From Providencia rettgeri (GTDB lineage Bacteria > Pseudomonadota > Gammaproteobacteria > Enterobacterales > Enterobacteriaceae): a stretch of DNA of 64,000 nt. The notes under the pieces are model-generated. The model saw only the letters and a program-made list of their open reading frames with translations, ran no database searches and was not told the DNA's origin. Numbering within the stretch: position 1 is the first letter of the stretch; every line of letters begins with the position of its first letter. The stretch spans positions 2,914,001-2,978,000 of the forward strand of contig NZ_CP059348.1 in NCBI RefSeq assembly GCF_013702265.1. Direction: 5' to 3'. Shown here one piece after another: positions 48,023 to 59,487 of the stretch. The translations under genes and the position numbers were made by a program.

Positions 48023-48472
48023 TTATTTCCCGAAGCCTTTAGATGGGGTAAAGGTATTATCGATAATCGGCGCAGTATCAGATTGAGGAACATGACACTG
48101 TAGGCAGAAATAACGATTTGGTGCCACTTCACCTAATACTTTACCGGTCGCATCCATAAAGTGTGTTGGGCTAATACGTGGTGCACCAGTGGTACGATAA
48201 TTTTCTACACCATGGCACTGCAAACAACGGTTTGTATTCGTGGTAATTTGATACCCTTCAACACTATGAGGGATCATCGGTGGCTGGTTAACGTAGTTCA
48301 GTGCCATTTTTTCCTGCTCTTTAGGAATATGAATGCCACTTTCTGGTGTACCTGACACTTCTGGTGATTGAGCCAGATCGACGCCATTCGCCGACCATGC
48401 AAAACTGCTCACGACAACGGCCATACCCGCTATCCAACGGCTTAAAGTTCTTTTCAGGACAGGGTTTTTCAT
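48023..48472 (-). CDS. napB: Periplasmic nitrate reductase diheme subunit NapB
   Basis: The 149-residue protein has a signal peptide (1-28, ending WSANG) and two CxxCH heme motifs, CLQCHGVENY (~81) and CLQCHVPQSD (~119), both in periplasmic context. NapB hands electrons from NapC to NapA. It overlaps the napH stop by four bases. Confidence 0.97.
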   Translation of the reverse strand: MKNPVLKRTLSRWIAGMAVVVSSFAWSANGVDLAQSPEVSGTPESGIHIPKEQEKMALNYVNQPPMIPHSVEGYQITTNTNRCLQCHGVENYRTTGAPRISPTHFMDATGKVLGEVAPNRYFCLQCHVPQSDTAPIIDNTFTPSKGFGK

Positions 48473-49332
48473 GATTTAGCTCCCGAACTCCATTTTAGTG
48501 TTATTTTAAAAACGTCCTCAGAACAGACATCAATACAGCGACCACACGTCGTGCAATCTTTCGCCGTGATCTGTGCTGGGGCTTGTTTATCAAGAACCGG
48601 AACGCGCAAAACTTGCGGCTCAGGACAAACGTGGAAACAATCCATACAGCGGTTACACTGCTCTTTTTTATGGGCAGTCACGACTAAAGCCCCTTTACAC
48701 CCCGCGACACCATACAGTGCGCCGAGTGGGCATAAGTGACCACACCAACCATGTTCCACGACCAATAAATCGAATAAAAACAGTGCAATTAAAACTAAAG
48801 CGCCGCTACCAAAACCAAAAATCAAACTACGTCCCATCAGAGAAACAGGGTTAATCCATTCCCAGAGCAACGTTCCCGTTAATGCCGAGCCCAACAAAAT
48901 GACACCCAGCAAAACATAGCGGATGTAACGTGGGATCGTGGCGGATTGATTGAATTCGAATTTTCGACGTAGCCATGCCGCCGCATCCGTGACCGGATTC
49001 ACAGGGCACACCCAACTACAGAAAACCCGTTTTCCTAACAGGGCATACACCCCGAAAACAATTCCTGCACCGATTAACGCGGAGATCCCGGGTAAGTAAC
49101 CACTTGCTAAGCTTTCAAGAGTAATCAGCGGATCCGTCAATGGGATGGTATCCAGCAATAAGCTGCTACTGTAATTGCCATGTAAGATCCACACGCCTAA
49201 CCATGGACCACTCAAAAACATGGCTAACACTAACAACTGACTGGTACGTCTCAATACCAACCATTTATGGCTTCCCCACCACCCTTTTTTCGCCAGAGCC
49301 TCACGTCCGGCATCGTGCTTACGATTTGCCAT
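48469..49332 (-). CDS. napH: Ferredoxin-type quinol oxidase subunit NapH
   Basis: The 287-residue membrane protein (equal to E. coli) starts at 49332 ([20 protein letters not shown]). It has four to five membrane helices, the twin CxxxCP motifs SWVCPVNPV and GHLCPLGAL, and two C-terminal [4Fe-4S] ferredoxin motifs, [14 protein letters not shown] and [14 protein letters not shown]. With NapG it draws electrons from quinol. It overlaps napG by 14 bases. Confidence 0.97.
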   Translation of the reverse strand: MANRKHDAGREALAKKGWWGSHKWLVLRRTSQLLVLAMFLSGPWLGVWILHGNYSSSLLLDTIPLTDPLITLESLASGYLPGISALIGAGIVFGVYALLGKRVFCSWVCPVNPVTDAAAWLRRKFEFNQSATIPRYIRYVLLGVILLGSALTGTLLWEWINPVSLMGRSLIFGFGSGALVLIALFLFDLLVVEHGWCGHLCPLGALYGVAGCKGALVVTAHKKEQCNRCMDCFHVCPEPQVLRVPVLDKQAPAQITAKDCTTCGRCIDVCSEDVFKITLKWSSGAKS

Positions 49333-50014
49333 TGTTACCCTCCAGCCAACCAAAACGGTAATGGTGACCTAATTCCCCTTTTGCCAGCGAACGTGGCAAT
49401 ACTTTAATTGCCGACTCCTCAAGCACACACGCTTGTTCGCATTTACCGCACCCCGTACAGTAATTACTGTTCACAGTCGGCAAGAAACGCGCGTGTTTAC
49501 CGGTTCGATGGTTTTGTTCAAGTTCCAGAGTGATAGCCTCGTCAATCACAGGGCAAACTCGGTAGCACACATCGCATCGTAACCCTTGAAAGTTCAAGCA
49601 GTTCTCTTGGTCGAGTAACACTGCCAGCCCCATACGAGCATCATTGATAGAGGCAATATCCTTATCCAACGCACCACTTGGGCACACTTTGGCGCAAGGA
49701 ATGTCTTCACACATTTCGCACGGGTTTTCACGAGCAATAAAATACGGTGTACCGGCTGCCATGCCAGACGCCAATGTGGCGAGTTTCAACATGTCATAAG
49801 GACACGCTTGCACACATTGACCACAGCGCACACAGGCACTTGCAAAAGCACTTTCGTCTAAGGCACCCGGCGGGCGAAGATGCACTCCGCTCGCTCGGGA
49901 GGTTTGTTGCTGAAGCCCCAGTACCACACCAACAGCCGCCAGTCCACCCGCTGCGCGAGCAACATCACGCAAAAAACGGCGGCGACTATTCTGGGAACTC
50001 GGTTTCTGGGACAT
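49319..50014 (-). CDS. napG: Ferredoxin-type protein NapG
   Basis: The 231-residue protein starts at ATG 50014; an upstream in-frame TTG adds only two residues. A Tat signal ([14 protein letters not shown]) is followed by four [4Fe-4S] binding motifs: [36 protein letters not shown] and [12 protein letters not shown]. It is exported folded and works with NapH. It starts six bases after napA ends. Its sequence is near-identical in layout to E. coli NapG (231). Confidence 0.97.
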   Translation of the reverse strand: MSQKPSSQNSRRRFLRDVARAAGGLAAVGVVLGLQQQTSRASGVHLRPPGALDESAFASACVRCGQCVQACPYDMLKLATLASGMAAGTPYFIARENPCEMCEDIPCAKVCPSGALDKDIASINDARMGLAVLLDQENCLNFQGLRCDVCYRVCPVIDEAITLELEQNHRTGKHARFLPTVNSNYCTGCGKCEQACVLEESAIKVLPRSLAKGELGHHYRFGWLEGNNGKS

Positions 50015-50020
50015 ACGCAA

Positions 50021-52507
50021 TTACACCTTTTCCAATTTAACTGCACATTTCTTGTAATCCGTCTCTTTCGATAGCGGATCCGTTGCATCCAGAGTGAGGT
50101 TATTCACTAACTGAGACGCATCGAAGAATGCCATATAAATCAAACCTTTTGGTGGGCGGTTACGGCCACGAGTTTCCACGGTTGAGAGCACTTCACCACG
50201 GCGAGAAAGTACTTTTACTTTGTCTCCACGACGTAAGTCTTTGGCTTTTGCATCCAGCGGGTTCATAAACACCACGGATTCAGGGAATGCACGGTGCAAC
50301 TCAGGCACACGGCGAGTCATACTGCCGGTATGCCAATGCTCAAGAACACGTCCGGTGGATAACCATAAATCGTATTCAGCATCTGGCGCTTCTGCGGCTG
50401 GTTCAAATGGCAGCGCGAAAATCACCGCTTTACCATCTGGCTTGCCGTAGAATTGATAACCTTGTCCAGCTTTTACGTAAGGGTCATTACCTTCGCTGTA
50501 ACGCCATTGGGTCTCTTTACCATCCACGACTGGCCAACGGATGCCGCGAGCTTTGTGGTACGCATCAAAATCCGCTAAGTCATGACCATGACCACGACCG
50601 AAGCCTGCATACTCTTCAAACAACCCTTTTTGCAGATAGAAGCCGAGTTCACGGGATTCATCATTCAGCTGGTCATCGGCCAATTCTGTCAGTGGGAATT
50701 TGGTCACAGCCTCGTTAGCAAACAGAATGTCGTATAACGTTTTTCCACGATATTCTGGTTTTTTCGCTAATAATTCTTCCGGCCAAACGTCTTCCGCTTT
50801 GAAGCGACGAGAGAACAGCACCATCTGCATTAAGTCAGATTTAGCTTCCCCTGGTGCGGGTACTTGTTGACGCCAGAATTGTGTACGACGCTCTGCGTTA
50901 CCATACGCCCCTTCTTTTTCTACCCACATTGCTGTCGGTAAAATCAGGTCGGCAGACAGTGCACTGACGGTTGGGTATGGGTCTGAAACCACGATAAAGT
51001 TACGTGGATCACGCCAGCCCGGCATACGCTCTTCATTAATATTTGGGCCCGCTTGCATATTGTTATTGCACATCACCCAATAGAAATTGAGCTTGCCATC
51101 TTTTAATGCGCGGTCTTGAGCAACAGCGTGTAATCCCACTTTTTCTGGGATAGTTCCCGCAGGTAATTTCCAAACGTTCTCCACTTTTTCACGGTGTTTT
51201 TCGTTGGTGACCACCATGTCTGCTGGTAAACGGTGAGAAAACGTTCCCACTTCACGCGCAGTACCACAAGCTGATGGTTGACCCGTTAAGGAAAACGGTC
51301 CACAACCTGGTTGAGAAATTTTACCGGTCAATAAGTGCAGGTTATACGCCAAGTTATTCGCCCAGACACCACGAGTGTGCTGGTTGAAGCCCATTGTCCA
51401 GTAAGAAACGACTTTTACATTAGGATCTGCATACAGCTTAGCTAACGCTTCTAACTGATCTTTCGGAACACCGGTCATTTCAGCGGTTTTGTCGAGGGTA
51501 TATTCCGCAACAAACGCTTTGTAATCATCGAATGTCATTGGCTCAGACGCATCTGAACCTGGGTTTTTGGCCTTCTGCTCTAAAGGATGCGTTGGACGTA
51601 AACCATAACCAATATCAGTAGCTCCACGACGTAAATTAACGTGTTTATCGAGGAAGTCCTGATTCACCGCATTGTTTTGAATAATGTAGTTAGCGATGTA
51701 GTTGAGGATCACTAAGTCTGATTGCGGCGTAAAAACAATGCCGTTATCCGCTAATTCGAAGCTACGGTGTTTAAATGTAGATAGCACCGCCACACGAACA
51801 TCAGGGTTAGAGAGACGACGGTTGGTGATACGCGACCATAAAATTGGGTGCATTTCCGCCATGTTCGAACCCCACAGCACGAAAGCATCTGCATGTTCGA
51901 TATCATCGTAACAACCCATTGGTTCATCCATACCAAAGGTACGCATAAAGCCGACAACCGCTGATGCCATACAGTGACGCGCATTTGGGTCTAAGTTATT
52001 TGAGCGGAAGCCACCTTTAAATAGTTTGGATGCCGCATAACCTTCCCAAACCGTCCACTGACCGGAACCAAACATTCCGATACCTTCAGGGCCTTTCTCT
52101 TTGAGGGTGGTTTTGACTTTCTCTTCCATCACATCAAAGGCTTTTTCCCACGTAATTGGGGTAAATTCACCGTTTTTATCGTACTCACCGTCTTTCATAC
52201 GCAGAAGCGGTTGAGTTAAACGGTCTTTTCCGTACATGATTTTTGGTAGGAAATAGCCTTTAATGCAGTTCAGACCACGGTTTACAGGAGCTTCAGGGTC
52301 ACCTTGGCTCGCCACGATACGTCCGTTTTGCGTTCCGACTAAGACTCCACAGCCTGTACCGCAGAAGCGGCAAGGAGCTTTATCCCATTTAATGCTTTCT
52401 TGCTGACCAACCACTGCTTTCGCAATACTTGGTACGCCAACGCCTGCCGCCGCAGCAGCGGCCGCTATCGCATTGGCTTTCATAAAGCTACGACGACTGA
52501 GTTTCAT
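50021..52507 (-). CDS. napA: Periplasmic nitrate reductase catalytic subunit NapA
   Basis: NapA reduces nitrate to nitrite at a bis-MGD molybdenum centre. The 828-residue protein (identical length to E. coli) has a Tat signal ([20 protein letters not shown]), the N-terminal [4Fe-4S] motif [13 protein letters not shown] (~46-58), and the Mo-ligand cysteine in [13 protein letters not shown] (~177). Further bis-MGD contacts lie in the C-terminal domain ([14 protein letters not shown]). It overlaps the napD stop by four bases. Confidence 0.99.
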   Translation of the reverse strand: MKLSRRSFMKANAIAAAAAAAGVGVPSIAKAVVGQQESIKWDKAPCRFCGTGCGVLVGTQNGRIVASQGDPEAPVNRGLNCIKGYFLPKIMYGKDRLTQPLLRMKDGEYDKNGEFTPITWEKAFDVMEEKVKTTLKEKGPEGIGMFGSGQWTVWEGYAASKLFKGGFRSNNLDPNARHCMASAVVGFMRTFGMDEPMGCYDDIEHADAFVLWGSNMAEMHPILWSRITNRRLSNPDVRVAVLSTFKHRSFELADNGIVFTPQSDLVILNYIANYIIQNNAVNQDFLDKHVNLRRGATDIGYGLRPTHPLEQKAKNPGSDASEPMTFDDYKAFVAEYTLDKTAEMTGVPKDQLEALAKLYADPNVKVVSYWTMGFNQHTRGVWANNLAYNLHLLTGKISQPGCGPFSLTGQPSACGTAREVGTFSHRLPADMVVTNEKHREKVENVWKLPAGTIPEKVGLHAVAQDRALKDGKLNFYWVMCNNNMQAGPNINEERMPGWRDPRNFIVVSDPYPTVSALSADLILPTAMWVEKEGAYGNAERRTQFWRQQVPAPGEAKSDLMQMVLFSRRFKAEDVWPEELLAKKPEYRGKTLYDILFANEAVTKFPLTELADDQLNDESRELGFYLQKGLFEEYAGFGRGHGHDLADFDAYHKARGIRWPVVDGKETQWRYSEGNDPYVKAGQGYQFYGKPDGKAVIFALPFEPAAEAPDAEYDLWLSTGRVLEHWHTGSMTRRVPELHRAFPESVVFMNPLDAKAKDLRRGDKVKVLSRRGEVLSTVETRGRNRPPKGLIYMAFFDASQLVNNLTLDATDPLSKETDYKKCAVKLEKV

Positions 52508-52767
52508 ACTTTTTCCTCACATTGCTCATCCTGCTGGTGATAAACCAGTGAAACATCCAATACACCATCGATATCACGGATGAAATCGATAGTATCTAAA
52601 AGCGTTTTGCTGTCTTCCCCTTCCACAACCACAATCAACTTGCCATTTTCAGGGGAGGAAATAGCCACTTCGCAGTTGGGTTCTTGGTGTAATTCATCTG
52701 TCACAGCTGGAATGCGTTCACTTTTGACTTGAACAATCAAACTGCAAACTTGCCAGTTATTGTGCAT
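52504..52767 (-). CDS. napD: NapA Tat-signal chaperone NapD
   Basis: The 87-residue protein (same as E. coli) starts at 52767 ([20 protein letters not shown]). NapD is a small ferredoxin-fold chaperone that binds the NapA signal peptide until cofactor is inserted. [17 protein letters not shown] at the C-terminus is typical. It overlaps the 3' end of napF by 11 bases. Confidence 0.95.
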   Translation of the reverse strand: MHNNWQVCSLIVQVKSERIPAVTDELHQEPNCEVAISSPENGKLIVVVEGEDSKTLLDTIDFIRDIDGVLDVSLVYHQQDEQCEEKV

Positions 52768-53248
52768 CTTCATGCTCCATGGTAATGGCTGATACAGGAC
52801 ATCCCGCGACACATGCGCCACAACCTGTACAACCCTGCATATCAATGTTTGGCTGGTAAATACCGGCCAGTGATGGACGAAAGGCGATCACTTGAGGCTC
52901 ACAACTGTCTTCACAACGACGACATTCAATCGATTTGTACGCCAGACAGTGTTGCCCAATGGCAATCTTGATATTCCAAGGCTGGGTATTTTGAGGAAGG
53001 AATATAGGCTCAGGACAGGCCTCTGCACATGCATAACAGAATGTGCATTCACCACGCTGAAAATCGACCATGGGATAGCCACCAGGACCTGGTTGCAAAA
53101 TCGCCGTTTCACAACTCGTGATACACTGGCTACAACGAGTGCACTGTTCAATAAAACGTGCTTCGCTACCACTCCATGGTGGTCGTATTACGGGTGCAGC
53201 ATTACGCCACGCCCCCGTTAAAACTCCCCGACGGGTGATATCAACCAT
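52757..53248 (-). CDS. napF: Ferredoxin-type maturation protein NapF
   Basis: The 163-residue cytoplasmic protein starts at 53248 (MVDITRRGVLTGAWRNAAPV) with AAGGA upstream. It has three [4Fe-4S] motifs: CTRCSQCITSCE, CTFCYACAEACPE and CTGCGACVAGCPV. NapF is involved in NapA cluster assembly. It is the first nap gene and is divergent from nrfA across about 760 bases. Confidence 0.95.
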   Translation of the reverse strand: MVDITRRGVLTGAWRNAAPVIRPPWSGSEARFIEQCTRCSQCITSCETAILQPGPGGYPMVDFQRGECTFCYACAEACPEPIFLPQNTQPWNIKIAIGQHCLAYKSIECRRCEDSCEPQVIAFRPSLAGIYQPNIDMQGCTGCGACVAGCPVSAITMEHEDAQ

Positions 53249-53359
53249 GTTTATTTCCTTTACATTGCCCAACCAAAAACTGCTAAAAGAGACTGATAAA
53301 CCGTACTTTTTATATGATTATTTATTGTGAATATTAATTAGCTAACTATCAAAAATACA

Positions 53360-53375
53360 TACTACCTAGTAGGTA
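53360..53375. promoter_or_regulatory. NarP/NarL 7-2-7 site upstream of napF
   Basis: TACTACC-TA-GTAGGTA is a perfect 7-2-7 palindrome matching the NarP/NarL heptamer arrangement. It lies about 112 bases upstream of the napF start. NarP activation of napF through such a site is known in E. coli. Confidence 0.7.
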
Positions 53376-53562
53376 AACTAATTTTTGGCGTTATTATGCA
53401 GAAAACAGTCATTCTTTGACGTTTCACATCGAAGACACAGTTCAAATATCGAGAAATGCAGGTTTAAGGTCGTTTTATAATTATTCATTAACATTTAATA
53501 AATATGATTTGCGAATTTAAACCTTATTTTTAATAGTCAAATTTATAATTAATGAAAATATA

Positions 53563-53578
53563 TACCACTAAAGTAGTA
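53563..53578. promoter_or_regulatory. Second NarP/NarL-like 7-2-7 palindrome
   Basis: TACCACT-AA-AGTAGTA is a 7-2-7 inverted repeat with one mismatch, roughly midway between napF and nrfA. It could serve either operon at a distance. Confidence 0.4.
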
Positions 53579-53863
53579 TATCATGAGCACTTTTACAAAA
53601 AACTATATTTACTTTTTTTGATTTTACGCACGTTTTAATTCAAAAATTAACCAACTTATTCATCCATCGTATTAGTGAAAATATAATTTATTATAAATAT
53701 CAGCATGATAATTAAAATTACAAAGTGCGAATAATAATCATTATTATTTAATGATTTAATCCATACTCTGCGTTAAAAAATAAAATTTAATATTTTTTTA
53801 TTTATTCAATTTTCTCCATTTTTATTATTTTTCATCGATTAAAAAGTAAACTCATTTTAATTA

Positions 53864-53908
53864 TTGATCAAAGACAATATTTTTTGTGTGGTTTTTTGCT
53901 AATTATAT
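53864..53908 (+). promoter_or_regulatory. nrfA promoter with FNR-like site
   Basis: TTGATCAAAGACAA (53864-53877) matches the FNR consensus at eight of ten fixed positions. TTATAT at 53903-53908 is a plausible -10 and would start transcription near 53913, placing the FNR site at about -42. This is the class II arrangement known for E. coli nrfA. Confidence 0.55.
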
Positions 53909-54006
53909 AAGTTGGCAATTGTCTGATAGCAATAGTGCGATTGTTATCAAATATAAAAATAAATACAGCTAATGGGATGGCTGGCTTAAAAACACTCGAG
54001 GCCCTT

Positions 54007-55440
54007 ATGGCAAAGATAAGAAATAATGCACTGTACCTACTGAGTGTGCTTGCAGGGATATTTCTGTTTACCTCTGTACAGGCACAAACTCCAACAAAAG
54101 ATTCCACATCAACCATCAACGCTCGAAACGAAACCTTTGAAGCGGCGCACCCTGATCAATACCATTCATGGCGCGCGACTTCAGAACAATCACAACGAGA
54201 AGATGCACTGGCTGAAGATCCTCGCCTCGTCATCTTATGGGCAGGTTATCCATTCTCCCGTGACTACAATAAACCTCGTGGCCACGCCTACGCGATTATC
54301 GATGTTCGTGAAACACTGCGAACTGGCGCACCCAAAAATGCGGAAGATGGTCCTCTTCCTATGGCATGTTGGAGCTGTAAAAGCCCTGACGTTGCTCGAT
54401 TAATTCAGGAACATGGGGAAGATGGCTACTTCAAAGGCAAATGGGCAAAAGGCGGCCCTGAAGTTGTCAACGTATTGGGCTGTGCGGATTGCCACAAAAC
54501 AGACTCCCCTGAGTTTGCCAAAGGTAAGCCCGAACTCACTCTTTCTCGCCCGTACGCTGAACGCGCCATGGAAGCCATCGGCAAGCCATTCGATAAAGCG
54601 AGCCGCTTCGACCAACAATCTATGGTGTGCGGTCAATGCCACGTTGAATACTATTTCTCTGGCGAAACCAAAGCGGTGAAATTCCCTTGGGATAACGGCA
54701 CCAAAGTCGAAGACATGGAAGTGTACTACGACAATATTGGGTTCTCTGACTGGACAAACTCCCTGTCTAAAGCCCCAATGATTAAAGCTCAACACCCTGA
54801 GTATGAAACTTGGAGCGCAGGTATCCACGGTAAAAACAATGTGACCTGTATTGACTGCCACATGCCAAAACTGCAAAACGAAAAAGGGGAACTGTATACC
54901 AGCCATAAAATCGGTAACCCATTCGATAACTTTGAACAAACCTGTAGTAGCTGCCATACCCAAAGCAAAGAGCAACTGCAGAGCATTGTTGCCGAGCGTA
55001 AAAAAGCTATCCAAGAGATGAAAATCAAAGTGGAAGATCAGTTAGTACGCGCTCACTTTGAAGCTAAAGCAGCTTGGGATGCAGGCGCAACCGATGCTGA
55101 AATGAAAGATATCCTTGCCGATATCCGTCATGCGCAGTGGCGTTGGGATTTAGCTATCGCGTCACACGGTATCCACATGCATGCGCCAGATGAAGGGTTA
55201 CGTATGCTTGGTGGGGCAATGGATAAAGCCGCAGATGCCCGTGCAAAACTGGCGCGTTTACTGGGTTCAAAAGGCATTACTCATGAAATCGCGATCCCAG
55301 ATATCTCCACCAAAGATAAAGCGCAGCAAGCCATCGGCTTGGATATGCAGAAAATTAATGCCGAAAAACAAGAGTTTTTAAAGACTGTGGTACCTGAATG
55401 GGATGCACAAGCTCGTAAAAACGACCTGTTAGCCAAATAA
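54007..55440 (+). CDS. nrfA: Pentaheme nitrite reductase NrfA
   Basis: NrfA reduces nitrite to ammonium in the periplasm using six electrons. The 477-residue precursor starts at 54007 with GAGG upstream; the signal peptide ends in VQAQ. The catalytic heme has the unusual CWSCK motif (~121), giving lysine ligation. Four more hemes are CADCH, CGQCH, CIDCH and CSSCH. The active-site region [21 protein letters not shown] is conserved. The CWSCK heme needs the NrfEFG machinery encoded downstream. Confidence 0.99.
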   Translation: MAKIRNNALYLLSVLAGIFLFTSVQAQTPTKDSTSTINARNETFEAAHPDQYHSWRATSEQSQREDALAEDPRLVILWAGYPFSRDYNKPRGHAYAIIDVRETLRTGAPKNAEDGPLPMACWSCKSPDVARLIQEHGEDGYFKGKWAKGGPEVVNVLGCADCHKTDSPEFAKGKPELTLSRPYAERAMEAIGKPFDKASRFDQQSMVCGQCHVEYYFSGETKAVKFPWDNGTKVEDMEVYYDNIGFSDWTNSLSKAPMIKAQHPEYETWSAGIHGKNNVTCIDCHMPKLQNEKGELYTSHKIGNPFDNFEQTCSSCHTQSKEQLQSIVAERKKAIQEMKIKVEDQLVRAHFEAKAAWDAGATDAEMKDILADIRHAQWRWDLAIASHGIHMHAPDEGLRMLGGAMDKAADARAKLARLLGSKGITHEIAIPDISTKDKAQQAIGLDMQKINAEKQEFLKTVVPEWDAQARKNDLLAK

Positions 55441-55485
55441 CCACTCACCCCAGTTCGCTGGGGTGCGATAACCAATGGAGTGAAT

Positions 55486-56058
55486 ATGAGCGTACTACGT
55501 TCGTTATTAACTGCTGGGGTGCTGGCGTCAGGCTTGTTATGGGCAATATCCGCGTCGGCAACACCACAAATGGCTGAAGAAGCTAACAAAGACGGTCGTT
55601 GGCAAGTTACGCAACAGCGTAATCCAGACAATGCTTGCCTTGATTGCCATAAACCCGATAAAGAAGGGATGCATGGCACCCATGCTGAGGTCATCAACCC
55701 GAATAATAATTTGCCGGTGACGTGCACCAATTGCCACGGCAAACCGGGTCCCAACCACCGTGAAGGCGTCAAAGACGTCATGCGGTTTAATGATCCAATG
55801 TACAGTGTGGAACAACAAAATAGCGTCTGTTTATCTTGTCACTTACCTGAACAACTGCAAAAAGCGTTTTGGCCCCACGATGTTCACGTGACCAAAGTGG
55901 CTTGTGCGAGTTGTCACGACCTCCATCCAAAGCAAGACACCATGAAAGTGCTGAGTGATAAAGGTAAGGTCAAAATCTGTGTGGATTGCCACTCAGATCA
56001 GCGAGATAACCCGAACTTTAACCCCGCTGCGGTGAATGTTCTTAAGGAGCAGCCATGA
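55486..56058 (+). CDS. nrfB: Pentaheme electron donor NrfB
   Basis: The 190-residue precursor (E. coli 188) starts at 55486 with GGAG upstream and has a signal peptide ending ISASA. Five CxxCH motifs are visible: CLDCH, CTNCH, CLSCH, CASCH and CVDCH. NrfB shuttles electrons from the NrfCD quinol dehydrogenase to NrfA. It overlaps nrfC by four bases. Confidence 0.97.
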   Translation: MSVLRSLLTAGVLASGLLWAISASATPQMAEEANKDGRWQVTQQRNPDNACLDCHKPDKEGMHGTHAEVINPNNNLPVTCTNCHGKPGPNHREGVKDVMRFNDPMYSVEQQNSVCLSCHLPEQLQKAFWPHDVHVTKVACASCHDLHPKQDTMKVLSDKGKVKICVDCHSDQRDNPNFNPAAVNVLKEQP

Positions 56059-56726
56059 GTTGTTCTCGTCGTCAATTCATAATCTATTCAGGCGCACTGG
56101 CGGCGGTAGGCGGTGTGGCGGGGCATTCCCTCGCCAATACCATGAAAGTTGACGGGGTGCGATATGGCATGATCCACGATGAAACACTGTGTATCGGCTG
56201 TACCGCCTGTATGGATGCATGTCGGGAAGTCAACCAAGTTCCAGAAGGCGTATCACGCCTAACGATTATTCGCAGTGAACCCATTGGTCAATTTCCTGAC
56301 GTCAAATATCGGTTCTTCCGCCACTCTTGCCAACATTGCGAACATGCCCCTTGTGTCGATGTCTGTCCTACAGGGGCTTCATTCATCGATAAAACCACGG
56401 GAATTGTGGATGTAAACCCTGATCTGTGCGTTGGCTGCCAATACTGTATTGCCGCCTGCCCTTACCGCGTCAGATTTATTCATCCCATCAGCAAAACTGC
56501 CGATAAATGCGACTTTTGCCGTAAAACCAATCTCAAAAAAGGGAAACAACCCGCTTGTGTCGAAGCGTGTCCAACCAAAGCGTTGGTGTTTGGAAATTTA
56601 GATGATCCAAACAGTGCGGTGTCGCTAATGCTCCATGAAAAACCGACCTATCGATTCAAAATTGCACTGGGAACGAAACCCAAAATGTACCGAGTTCCCT
56701 TTAAATATGGGGAGGTTAGCCAATGA
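56055..56726 (+). CDS. nrfC: Iron-sulfur protein NrfC
   Basis: The 223-residue protein has a twin-arginine-like N-terminus ([19 protein letters not shown]) and four [4Fe-4S] motifs: [40 protein letters not shown] and [12 protein letters not shown]. It is a DmsB/NrfC-type electron-transfer subunit working with NrfD on the periplasmic side. It overlaps nrfD by four bases. Confidence 0.97.
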   Translation: MSCSRRQFIIYSGALAAVGGVAGHSLANTMKVDGVRYGMIHDETLCIGCTACMDACREVNQVPEGVSRLTIIRSEPIGQFPDVKYRFFRHSCQHCEHAPCVDVCPTGASFIDKTTGIVDVNPDLCVGCQYCIAACPYRVRFIHPISKTADKCDFCRKTNLKKGKQPACVEACPTKALVFGNLDDPNSAVSLMLHEKPTYRFKIALGTKPKMYRVPFKYGEVSQ

Positions 56727-57679
56727 CAACCACTTCAGCTTTTCATTTTGAGTCGTTAGTCTGGGACTGGCCTATCGCCGTTTACCTGTTTTTGATTGGT
56801 ATCTCTGCGGGGTTAGTGGTTCTGGCTGTATTGATGCGCCAATATGTCCCCAATGCTGCCACCAGCAATAGTACTATCATGCGTACTACGCTAATTTTAG
56901 CGCCAACCACCATTATTCTCGGTCTACTGATCCTCATTTTCCACTTAACCCGTCCATGGACGTTCTGGAAATTGATGTTTCACTACAGCCCAACTTCTGT
57001 GATGTCCATGGGGGTGATGCTGTTCCAAGTTTACATGGCGGTATTAGTGGTTTGGCTGGCTAAAATTTATGAACAGGAGCTCGTCCAACTGCAACAAAAA
57101 TGGCTACCTAAACTGACGATAATCCCTCGTGTTTTAGGTTGGCTAAGTCGCATCATGCGCGGATTAGATATTGCTATGCTAGTCTTAGCTGTATTGCTCG
57201 GGGCGTATACAGGGTTCTTATTATCGGCACTCAAATCCTATCCATTCTTAAACAACCCAATATTACCGGCTTTATTCCTCTTTTCGGGAATTTCGTCGGG
57301 ACTGGCGGTGAGTTTACTGGCAATCGCCCTGCGCTATCGCAAAAATGTTCATAACCCTGAAACGGTCTTTTTACACCGTGTAGAAAGCTTCGTCGTTTGG
57401 TTAGAGATATTTTTGCTAGCCGCCTTCTTTGTGGGACTCGCGCTCGGGGATGATGGCAAACTGCGTTCGTTAATTGCGGCATTAGGCGGTGGTTTCTGGA
57501 CGTGGTGGTTCTGGCTTGGCGTCGTGGGAATTGGTTTTGTGATTCCCCTCCTATTGAAAAAATGGCAACAACAAGGTAGCCAAGCTTTTCGGGTTATTGT
57601 GGTCAGTGGTGCAAGCTTAATTGGCGTGTTTTTCCTGCGTTTCTTTGTCCTATACGCAGGACAACTGACAGTCGCATAA
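56723..57679 (+). CDS. nrfD: Membrane quinol dehydrogenase subunit NrfD
   Basis: The 318-residue NrfD/PsrC-family protein has eight or more membrane helices. Conserved features are WPIAVYLFLIGISAGLVVLA (~14-33) and LTRPWTFWKLMFHYSPTS (~75-92). It oxidises quinol and passes electrons to NrfC. It overlaps nrfC, and nrfE follows after 23 bases. Confidence 0.96.
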   Translation: MTTTSAFHFESLVWDWPIAVYLFLIGISAGLVVLAVLMRQYVPNAATSNSTIMRTTLILAPTTIILGLLILIFHLTRPWTFWKLMFHYSPTSVMSMGVMLFQVYMAVLVVWLAKIYEQELVQLQQKWLPKLTIIPRVLGWLSRIMRGLDIAMLVLAVLLGAYTGFLLSALKSYPFLNNPILPALFLFSGISSGLAVSLLAIALRYRKNVHNPETVFLHRVESFVVWLEIFLLAAFFVGLALGDDGKLRSLIAALGGGFWTWWFWLGVVGIGFVIPLLLKKWQQQGSQAFRVIVVSGASLIGVFFLRFFVLYAGQLTVA

Positions 57680-57702
57680 CCGACTTAAACTAAAGGTGAT
57701 AC

Positions 57703-59487
57703 TTGGAAATTTTCCTTCCCGAAATAGGGTTTATCAGCTTGCTACTGGCGCTGTGTATCACCAGCTATCATACCCTATTGGGGTTTATCGGCGTTTTCAG
57801 GCACGTCCCGAGGCAAATGTCTCAGGGCGTGCTCTGGACGTCTTTGCAATTCACTTTTTTATTAACCGCGTTTCTCAGCTTAACCGCCAGCTTTGTTTTC
57901 AGTGATTTTTCCGTTATTTATGTGGCTCAACATAGCCACAGTTTGTCCCCTCTTGTTATCAAAATTGCGGCAGTCTGGGGAGGACACGAAGGTTCACTGC
58001 TTCTGTGGGTGCTGTTTTTCTCCGGCTGGAGTACTTTATTTGCATGGCGTTATCGCCGCCAAAATAGCCCATTTTTTCCTTTAACATTATGTGTACTGGC
58101 GGCTATTTGCACGGCGTTATTACTGTTTGTTGTGTTCTATTCCAACCCGTTTGAACGCCTGTATCCTCCTGCAATTGAAGGTCGCGATCTCAACCCGATG
58201 CTGCAACATTGGGGGTTAATTTTACACCCGCCACTACTTTACCTTGGTTACAGCGGATTGATGCTGGTGGCCGCGTTAGTGCTCGCGTCATTAATGGCGA
58301 CGCCCACTCTACTTCCCGAAAATTCCAGTCAACCTATAGCTCAATTGTGTTGGCGCTTTGTGGTTCCAAGTTGGTGCATACTCACTAGCGGTATCATCCT
58401 CGGTTCTTGGTGGGCATACAGTGAATTGGGCTGGGGAGGATGGTGGTTTTGGGATCCCGTTGAAAACGCCTCTTTACTTCCTTGGCTTTCAGCCACTGCG
58501 TTGCTGCACAGTTTATCTATCACTCGCCGAACAGGGCTGTATCGCCACTGGAGTCTGTTGCTGGCGATTATCACATTAATTTTAGCGCTGCTCGGTACAC
58601 TGATTGTCCGCTCTGGGATCTTAGTGTCCGTTCATGCATTTGCCTTAGATAACGTGCGTGCCGTTCCGCTATTTTTACTCTTTACCGTTTTAAGCCTTGG
58701 CGCCCTGTTTATTTATGGTTGGAAGGCGAAATTCCCACCTCAAGAGCCTCGGTGCAAAACATCACGAGAAATCTATTTATTACTGACATTGATTTTGTTT
58801 ACCGCAGTTTTATGTATCGTACTGACGGGCACCTTATACCCGATGCTCTATGGTTTATTAGGGTTAGGTAAGATCTCGGTGGGCGCCCCCTATTTCAATC
58901 AGACATTACTGCCATTTGGCCTGTTTATGCTGGTGGTAATAGCGCTTGCCACACTCAAATATCGCGATATTGCCAAGAACGAAAATCACACGCCACTTCA
59001 ACGGCTGTTGATGATTATGCAGCGAAAACTTCCTGCCATTATTGCTCACGCAGGGGTTATTCTGTTCGCTATGGGAATTGCCCTTTCCTCAACACAGAAA
59101 TCAGAAATCAGCCAAAATATCGCCGTCGGGCAATCAATCTCAGTTGGCGGATATCAATTCCAATTTCAGCAATTACAACTGGCGGCTGAATCCAACTACA
59201 CCACCGAAAAAGCGCTGATCCACGTCAGCCAAAATGCAGGTCAAAATGGCTTTGATATTGTCACTGAGCGTCGCCTGTATATGGCTCGCCAGCAATTGAT
59301 GATAGAGCCGGGGATCCACTGGGGATGGATGCGTTCTTGGTATGTAGTGCTGGGAGAAAAAACGGGCACTGAGCGCTATGCGATGCGTTTTTATGTACAA
59401 GAAGGCATTCAATGGATTTGGGGTGGTGGGTTTGTGATGTGCTTAGGTGCGTTGATGAGTTGGTTTAGGGGGCGAAAACATGATTAA
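57703..59487 (+). CDS. nrfE: Dedicated heme lyase subunit NrfE (CcmF paralogue)
   Basis: The 594-residue polytopic protein is homologous to Ccm[31 protein letters not shown] and the WWD segment [20 protein letters not shown] are all present. NrfE with NrfF and NrfG attaches heme to the CWSCK motif of NrfA. The start is a TTG with AAAGGTG just upstream; no in-frame ATG lies near it. It overlaps the next gene by eight bases. Confidence 0.95.
   Translation: MEIFLPEIGFISLLLALCITSYHTLLGFIGVFRHVPRQMSQGVLWTSLQFTFLLTAFLSLTASFVFSDFSVIYVAQHSHSLSPLVIKIAAVWGGHEGSLLLWVLFFSGWSTLFAWRYRRQNSPFFPLTLCVLAAICTALLLFVVFYSNPFERLYPPAIEGRDLNPMLQHWGLILHPPLLYLGYSGLMLVAALVLASLMATPTLLPENSSQPIAQLCWRFVVPSWCILTSGIILGSWWAYSELGWGGWWFWDPVENASLLPWLSATALLHSLSITRRTGLYRHWSLLLAIITLILALLGTLIVRSGILVSVHAFALDNVRAVPLFLLFTVLSLGALFIYGWKAKFPPQEPRCKTSREIYLLLTLILFTAVLCIVLTGTLYPMLYGLLGLGKISVGAPYFNQTLLPFGLFMLVVIALATLKYRDIAKNENHTPLQRLLMIMQRKLPAIIAHAGVILFAMGIALSSTQKSEISQNIAVGQSISVGGYQFQFQQLQLAAESNYTTEKALIHVSQNAGQNGFDIVTERRLYMARQQLMIEPGIHWGWMRSWYVVLGEKTGTERYAMRFYVQEGIQWIWGGGFVMCLGALMSWFRGRKHD

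Larger units (their letters stand above)
53249..54006. other. napF-nrfA shared regulatory region
   Basis: A 758-base, very AT-rich, gene-free stretch between the two divergent respiratory operons. It contains the NarP-type palindromes at 53360 and 53563 and the FNR-type site at 53864 that are listed separately. I found no small gene or RNA. Confidence 0.7.

Noticed and set aside
50287-50718. 143-codon forward ORF inside napA
   Set aside because: Antisense to napA with no recognisable features.
54400-55014. 204-codon reverse ORF inside nrfA
   Set aside because: Antisense shadow of the pentaheme reductase; no start signals.
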